Assembly (NCBI RefSeq): GCF_900698945.1
Contig: NZ_LR217717.1
Location: forward strand, 186,001 to 250,000
From: Buchnera aphidicola (Cinara laricifoliae)
GTDB lineage: Bacteria; Pseudomonadota; Gammaproteobacteria; Enterobacterales; Enterobacteriaceae
Reading direction: 5' to 3'
DNA length: 64,000 nt
Under the pieces are notes generated by a model that searched no databases, was not told the DNA's origin, and was given only the letters and a program-made list of their open reading frames with translations. Below, in pieces: positions 59,392 to 64,000 of this stretch (its first letter is position 1; each line of letters opens with the position of its first letter). Made by a program: the position numbers and the translations under genes.

Positions 59392-61107
59392 ATGCGTACA
59401 AAGTACTGTGGAAAAATAACACCAATAGATATAAATAAAATAATAACTATATGTGGATGGATAGATAAAATACGAATTTTAAAAACTATTATTTTTATTG
59501 ATATGCGAGATACTACAGGAACTATACAAGTTATTTTCAACAAAAAATATATAAATGATTTTTCTTTAGCATTAAAATTACGTAGCAATTTTTGTGTACA
59601 AATTAAAGGATTAGTAACTCTTAAAAAACAAAAAAGTTTACTTAAAAATAATATTCTGGATAATTTAGTAGAAATAATTGCATTTAAATTTTTTATTTTT
59701 AATAAAACTCTTCCGATACCATTAGATTATAAAAAAAAAAATAAAGAAGATATACGATTTAAATTTCGTTATTTAGATTTACGTCGCGATATCATGTTCT
59801 ATAATATAAAAACAAGAAGTAAAATTACTAGATTAGTTAGAAAATTTTTTACAAGTAATAAATTTATAGAAATTGAAACTCCTATTTTAACTAAATCTAC
59901 TCCAGAAGGCGCATCAGATTATTTAGTTAATAGTCGATTATATCCCGGAAAATATTATGCATTACCCCAATCACCTCAATTATTTAAACAATTATTAATG
60001 ATATCTGGTATAGATCGATATTATCAAATTGCAAAATGTTTTCGAGATGAAGATTTACGGTCAGATCGACAACCTGAATTTACTCAAATAGATATTGAAA
60101 TAGCATTTATAAAAACAAGTTATTTACAAATATTAATAAATAATTTAATAAAGAAATTATGGTTATCAATTAAAAATATAAAATTAAAAAAAATAAAAAC
60201 AATTAATTATTATGATAGTTTATTTAAATACGGTACTGATAAACCTGATTTGAGAAATCCTATTAAATTTATTGAATTAAATAATATATTTAAAGATAAA
60301 TATGCTGATTTTTTTCCATGGTTATCAAAAAATAATATTAATCGAATTATTTCTATTAATATTCCTAACGGAATAAAAAAAATTTCAGATAAACAAATAA
60401 ATGTATATAAAAAATTTTTAAAAAAATTTAAAATACATAAATTCATGTATATAAAAATCATTAATATAAAAAAAAAAATTATTGATGAAAATAAAATTTT
60501 TAATAATAAAATTGATAAAAATATAATATCCCAAATATTATCTCATACTACTACATGTAACGGAGATATATTATTTATAGTGGCAGAAGAATTAAATTTA
60601 GCAAATAAAGCATTAAGTTCATTACGAATAAAAATAGGAATTGATTTAAAATTTACTGATATAAAAAACATATATCCTGTTTGGATTATAGATTTTCCTT
60701 TATTTAAAAAAGATAAACATAATAATTTAAAATCTATGCATCATCCATTTACTGCGCCAAAAAATAAAAATATAAATATTATATCTACGGATCCGTTAAA
60801 AATTTTATCTAGTGCATTTGATTTAGTTATTAACGGTTATGAAATAGGTGGTGGTTCTCAACGTATTTATAATTATAAAATACAAACTGAAATTTTTAAT
60901 ATTCTAAACATAAGTAAAAAAAAACAAAAAGAAAAATTTGATTTTTTTGTTAATGCTTTAAAATATGGTGCGCCACCTCATTCTGGATTAGCGCTAGGTT
61001 TAGATCGGTTAACTATGTTACTAACAGACAATAAAACTATTACTGATGTGATAGCTTTTCCTAAAACCACTTCGGCAACTTGCTTAATGACAGGTGCACC
61101 TTGTTAA
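59392..61107 (+). CDS. aspS: Aspartyl-tRNA synthetase
   Basis: This class II synthetase charges tRNA-Asp, whose gene lies at 8813 in this window. The 571-residue product (590 in E. coli) has the N-terminal OB-fold anticodon domain (1-105, CGWIDKIR and [10 protein letters not shown]), motif 1 ([20 protein letters not shown]), motif 2 ([21 protein letters not shown]), the bacterial insertion GAD domain (about 285-410, strongly diverged) and motif 3 (GLALGLDRL). A hairpin (61118-61127 with 61145-61154) follows the stop. Confidence 0.97.
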   Translation: MRTKYCGKITPIDINKIITICGWIDKIRILKTIIFIDMRDTTGTIQVIFNKKYINDFSLALKLRSNFCVQIKGLVTLKKQKSLLKNNILDNLVEIIAFKFFIFNKTLPIPLDYKKKNKEDIRFKFRYLDLRRDIMFYNIKTRSKITRLVRKFFTSNKFIEIETPILTKSTPEGASDYLVNSRLYPGKYYALPQSPQLFKQLLMISGIDRYYQIAKCFRDEDLRSDRQPEFTQIDIEIAFIKTSYLQILINNLIKKLWLSIKNIKLKKIKTINYYDSLFKYGTDKPDLRNPIKFIELNNIFKDKYADFFPWLSKNNINRIISINIPNGIKKISDKQINVYKKFLKKFKIHKFMYIKIINIKKKIIDENKIFNNKIDKNIISQILSHTTTCNGDILFIVAEELNLANKALSSLRIKIGIDLKFTDIKNIYPVWIIDFPLFKKDKHNNLKSMHHPFTAPKNKNINIISTDPLKILSSAFDLVINGYEIGGGSQRIYNYKIQTEIFNILNISKKKQKEKFDFFVNALKYGAPPHSGLALGLDRLTMLLTDNKTITDVIAFPKTTSATCLMTGAPC

Positions 61108-61117
61108 TAATGTATGA

Positions 61118-61154
61118 AATATTAAGTCTATAAATTATAATTAAACTTAATATT
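61118..61154 (+). terminator. Hairpin after aspS
   Basis: AATATTAAGT at 61118-61127 pairs perfectly with ACTTAATATT at 61145-61154, loop 17 bases. It lies 11 bp after the aspS stop and 62 bp before yebC. There is no long T-run, so it could be an mRNA 3' end protector instead. Confidence 0.45.
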
Positions 61155-61215
61155 AATTATAAAAACTTATTCTGTGTATTTTTTAAAAATTATTTTATTT
61201 TATAAACGGAGCAAT

Positions 61216-61944
61216 ATGGCTGGACATAGTAAATGGGCAAACACAAAACACAGAAAACATGCTCAAGATATTAAACGTAGTAAAATATTTACTAAAATAA
61301 TTAAAGAAATAACAACCTCTAGTATAAAATATGGATCAGATATTAATACAAATTTTCAATTAAGAAATATTTTAGAAAAAGCTCATGCATGTAATTTAAA
61401 AAAAAAATTAATTAATAAGGCTATACAGCGTAGTTCTGGATTAAATAAACAAGATAATTTTCAAACTATGAAATATGCTGGATATGGTCCAGAAGGTACT
61501 GCGATTATAATCCATTGTAATACTAATAATAGTAATAGAACAGTATCAAATATAAGAAATATTTTTTCTCGATTTAATGCACATTTAACACACTACAATA
61601 ACATTAAATATTTATTTAATTTTTTTTATTTAATAAAAATTAATATTAATTTAAATAATAAAAATAAATTATTAGATATAATAAATAAAAACAACCTTTT
61701 ATATAATAAAAAAATAAACAAAAATTTTTTACATATAAATGTTAAAATTAAAAATTTAAAAAAAATAAAAAAATATTTATCTTCTTATAATATTATAATT
61801 AATGATATTAATATGTTAATTACACCTAAAATTATACAAAATTTAGATTCTAATAATATTAATAAAATTACAGATATTATTAATTCACTAAAACAATTAA
61901 AAGAAATTATATATATAGTCCATAATGGACAACTTTATAAATAA
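61216..61944 (+). CDS. yebC: YebC/TACO1 family protein
   Basis: YebC relatives help ribosomes through difficult stretches such as polyproline, and some regulate transcription. From ATG 61216 the product has 242 residues (246 in E. coli) and the family start [14 protein letters not shown]. The open frame reaches an ATG at 61174, but CGGAGC at 61207-61212 lies just ahead of 61216. Domain I and the [17 protein letters not shown] block are well conserved; from about residue 120 the sequence becomes very Asn/Lys/Ile-rich and hardly alignable, though VHNG at the end persists. It converges on pykA. Confidence 0.95.
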   Translation: MAGHSKWANTKHRKHAQDIKRSKIFTKIIKEITTSSIKYGSDINTNFQLRNILEKAHACNLKKKLINKAIQRSSGLNKQDNFQTMKYAGYGPEGTAIIIHCNTNNSNRTVSNIRNIFSRFNAHLTHYNNIKYLFNFFYLIKININLNNKNKLLDIINKNNLLYNKKINKNFLHINVKIKNLKKIKKYLSSYNIIINDINMLITPKIIQNLDSNNINKITDIINSLKQLKEIIYIVHNGQLYK

Positions 61945-61976
61945 AAAGTATTAATTTATATAAATTAATAAATTAT

Positions 61977-62024
61977 TTAAATTATATATTACATATAATA
62001 TTATTATATGTAATATATAATTTA
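61977..62024. terminator. Near-perfect 23-bp inverted repeat, yebC/pykA
   Basis: Bases 61978-62000 are perfectly complementary to 62002-62024 around a single base, so the hairpin would have about 21 pairs and a small loop. It begins 33 bp after the yebC stop and faces pykA from the other side, so it is probably a shared terminator or 3' end stabiliser. Confidence 0.6.
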
Positions 62025-62090
62025 TATTTTATTTTAAAAAGTTATCTATATAAATAAAATAGTATGAAAAACATATATTAATTTTCTGAA

Positions 62091-62120
62091 TTGACTATAT
62101 ATGAAAAAATTAAATACAAT
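62091..62120 (+). promoter_or_regulatory. Orphan sigma70-type promoter
   Basis: TTGACT at 62091-62096 and TACAAT at 62115-62120 are 18 bases apart. It points toward the 3' end of pykA in antisense direction, with no plus-strand gene after it in the window. It may be left over from a lost gene. Confidence 0.35.
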
Positions 62121-62293
62121 ATATTTAATTTTATGATAAATAAATAATATTTTTATAAAACTGTATTATTAAAAATAGCAATGTAGAAATTATCAACTAT
62201 TGTTTTATTATTAAAATATTTAATATAAATTAAATCATATTTAGTCAATACAGAATTTTATTAATTTATAAATATTACACTAAAATATTTATA

Positions 62294-63733
62294 TTAAATT
62301 TTTATAATTTTAAACATATTAACAATTTTATTGTCATTATTTTTGTTATTTTTTATTAAAATAATGTTAGTATTTTTATTTAGTAATTTTTTATTATGCA
62401 GTAATTGTATACTATTATTAGTAACATTATTTTTAATTAAGTTATCATCTATATATATTGGAATTACTCCTCTATATAAAGAAGATAAACGTAATTGTTT
62501 AATACAATTAGATACATAAAAAATCGGCAGTCCAGATGTAATTCTTGATGTTAATAAAGCAATTTCATGGATCGTTAATATAATAATAACTGCAGAAACA
62601 TTATTTAAATGATTAGCAGCATACATAGCTGACATAGAAATTGTTTCAGAAATACTATTAAATTTTTCATGTAAACGATGTTTTGAAATATTTACGGATG
62701 GGACTTGTTCAGCGCCTAAACAAATTTTTGACATAGTCTGTACAGTTATTTCTGGAAAATTACCAGACGCTGTTTCTGCTGATAACATAACTGCATCTGT
62801 ACCATCTAAAACAGAATTAGCAACATCCATAACTTCTGCACGTGTAGGAAAAGGATTTGTAATCATAGATTCCATCATTTGTGTTGCTGTAATAACTACA
62901 CGATTTAATTTTCTTGTTATTTTAATTAATTTTTTTTGTATTCCAATTAATTTATGATCACCAATTTCAACACCTAAATCACCTCTTGCAATCATAATTG
63001 CATCAGATTCCAGTACAAGATCTTTTATAATTTGGTCAGATAATATAGCTTCTGCTCTTTCAATTTTAGCAATAATTTTTGCGGAACTACCTTCTTGTTG
63101 CATTAATAAGCGTGCTTTTTGTAAATCTTTACTGGATCTCGGAAAAGATACTGCTAAATAATCTACATCAAGTAATGCTGCTAATTTTATATCTTTTTTA
63201 TCTTTTTTTGTTAAAGCAGATGCAGATAAACCTCCTCCAAGTTTATTTAAACCTTTATTATTAGATAAATATCCGCCTACAATTACTTTTGTAAAAATTT
63301 TTGTATTATTCGTTTTAATAACCTGTAATTGTATTTTTCCATCATCTAATAATAGAATATCATTACATGATACTTCATTAGGAAGATTAATATAATTAAT
63401 ACCTACAGCACTTATATCCCCTTGATGTTCAGAAATATTTAAATCTAAATCAAAAAAGTCTCCTTTATTTAAAAAAATATTTTTTGTCTTAAAACTAGAA
63501 ATACGTATTTTAGGTCCTTGTAAATCTCCAATTAATGCTACAAAACAATTTAATTTTTTTTCTATTATTCGAATTTTTTTAACTCGATTAATATGATCTT
63601 CTGCAGTACCATGAGAAAAATTTAATCTTAATACATTAACCCCGGATTGTATTATTTTTTTTAAAACCTGTTCATCATCAGTTGCTGGTCCTAATGTAGA
63701 AACAATTTTTGTTCTTCTAATAAAATTAGTCAT
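62294..63733 (-). CDS. pykA: Pyruvate kinase II
   Basis: Pyruvate kinase makes ATP and pyruvate from phosphoenolpyruvate. The 479-residue product (480 in E. coli PykA) has [35 protein letters not shown], the catalytic Lys in [21 protein letters not shown] and the block [21 protein letters not shown]. Length and the preceding gene order (yebC-aspS side) favour PykA over PykF. The C-terminal domain from about 350 is strongly diverged. An operator-like repeat cluster lies upstream. Confidence 0.96.
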   Translation of the reverse strand: MTNFIRRTKIVSTLGPATDDEQVLKKIIQSGVNVLRLNFSHGTAEDHINRVKKIRIIEKKLNCFVALIGDLQGPKIRISSFKTKNIFLNKGDFFDLDLNISEHQGDISAVGINYINLPNEVSCNDILLLDDGKIQLQVIKTNNTKIFTKVIVGGYLSNNKGLNKLGGGLSASALTKKDKKDIKLAALLDVDYLAVSFPRSSKDLQKARLLMQQEGSSAKIIAKIERAEAILSDQIIKDLVLESDAIMIARGDLGVEIGDHKLIGIQKKLIKITRKLNRVVITATQMMESMITNPFPTRAEVMDVANSVLDGTDAVMLSAETASGNFPEITVQTMSKICLGAEQVPSVNISKHRLHEKFNSISETISMSAMYAANHLNNVSAVIIILTIHEIALLTSRITSGLPIFYVSNCIKQLRLSSLYRGVIPIYIDDNLIKNNVTNNSIQLLHNKKLLNKNTNIILIKNNKNNDNKIVNMFKIIKI

Positions 63734-64000
63734 TTAATACTTCCTTAAATACATATGTCATGTAAATATTAGATAATTTTGATAAAAACTATAATTTTAA
63801 ATTAAAATATAAAAATACTATGTATCAATAATATCAATAATTTTATTTATTGATATAAAATATCAATAAATAAAATTACATTATTTATTAATTAAAATTA
63901 TTAATTTTTCTATATATATGTTATATACTCCATTATACATATTGTTTTATAACATTCATTACATATATAAAATAATTTTTAATTAATAAATTATTTTTTA
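63734..64000. other. Upstream region of pykA to window end
   Basis: 267 bp of AT-rich DNA with no start of a further gene on either strand. An AAGGAAG ribosome binding site for pykA is seen on the minus strand around 63740-63746. In E. coli and, as I recall, Buchnera, zwf lies beyond, divergent from pykA; it is not reached here. Confidence 0.7.
63823..63878. repeat. TATCAATAA repeat cluster with 19-bp hairpin upstream of pykA
   Basis: TATCAATAA occurs directly at 63823-63831, 63832-63840 and 63861-63869, and inverted at 63847-63855. The last two copies are part of a perfect 19-bp inverted repeat, 63838-63856 with 63860-63878, around AAA. It begins 90 bp upstream of the pykA start. It could be a binding-site array, or the terminator of the next gene beyond the window. 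Confidence 0.65.

Larger units (their letters stand above)
61945..62293. other. Intergenic, convergent yebC/pykA
   Basis: 349 bp without a coding sequence. In the order I recall from other Buchnera, znuB and znuC lie near here; neither is present. It contains a very long inverted repeat and an orphan promoter-like pair (separate entries). Confidence 0.75.

Noticed and set aside
63879-64000. Start of zwf at the window end
   Set aside because: No coding sequence or start codon with family residues is visible before position 64000.

Overview
The window is a piece of the chromosome of an obligate insect endosymbiont and almost certainly Buchnera aphidicola (aphid primary symbiont, Gammaproteobacteria). 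The evidence is the very low GC content, Enterobacterales-type proteins rich in Lys, Ile and Asn, no mobile DNA, a 16S rRNA gene not followed by 23S/5S, a flagellar export pair (flhB, flhA) in a reduced genome, trpDC(F)BA without trpEG, and a gene order close to what I recall for other Buchnera. I cannot tell the host aphid lineage from the sequence.

Layout. 1-5714: 5' end of proS, flhB-flhA, argS. 5715-8889: the 16S transcription unit with tandem promoters, a boxA-like site and a long leader/trailer processing stem, then tRNA-Ile(GAT), tRNA-Ala(TGC), dnaQ and tRNA-Asp(GTC). 8988-10612: grpE, a frame-disrupted smpB, tadA. 10632-15374 (minus): the lepA-lepB-rnc-era-acpS cluster. 15712-21757 (plus): mnmA, fabI, rnb, lipB, lipA. 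21951-30129 (minus): sppA, yciA, yciC and the tryptophan genes trpA, trpB, trpC(F), trpD. 30696-36402: rluB, suhB (minus), rlmN, hisS, glyA. 36668-50227: pgl and an N-terminally truncated mfd (minus), gapA, fldA (minus), ybgI, sucA-sucB, gpmA, pfkA. 50447-57720 (minus): tpiA, ihfB, rpsA, aroA, serC, serS. 58036-63733: trxB, infA, aspS, yebC, and pykA (minus).

The genes cover translation (six aminoacyl-tRNA synthetases, S1, IF1, LepA, tRNA/rRNA modification), essential amino acid supply to the host (tryptophan, the EPSP step of chorismate synthesis, serine/glycine), lower glycolysis with 2-oxoglutarate dehydrogenase, and lipoate/lipid functions. Several intergenic gaps of 300-800 bp are pure AT-rich sequence at places where relatives carry genes, as expected for eroded pseudogenes. 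Many convergent or 3'-end gaps hold long AT-rich perfect inverted repeats that probably end transcripts.

I see no new multi-gene system. The most interesting observations are single genes whose key residues are gone while the reading frame is kept. SuhB has lost all its metal ligands, which fits retention only as an rRNA antitermination factor next to a preserved boxA. FlhB has lost the NPTH self-cleavage motif, which fits a flagellar base that no longer switches to filament export. smpB needs a one-base correction in a poly(A) tract. RNase III has Asn in place of a metal-binding Asp.
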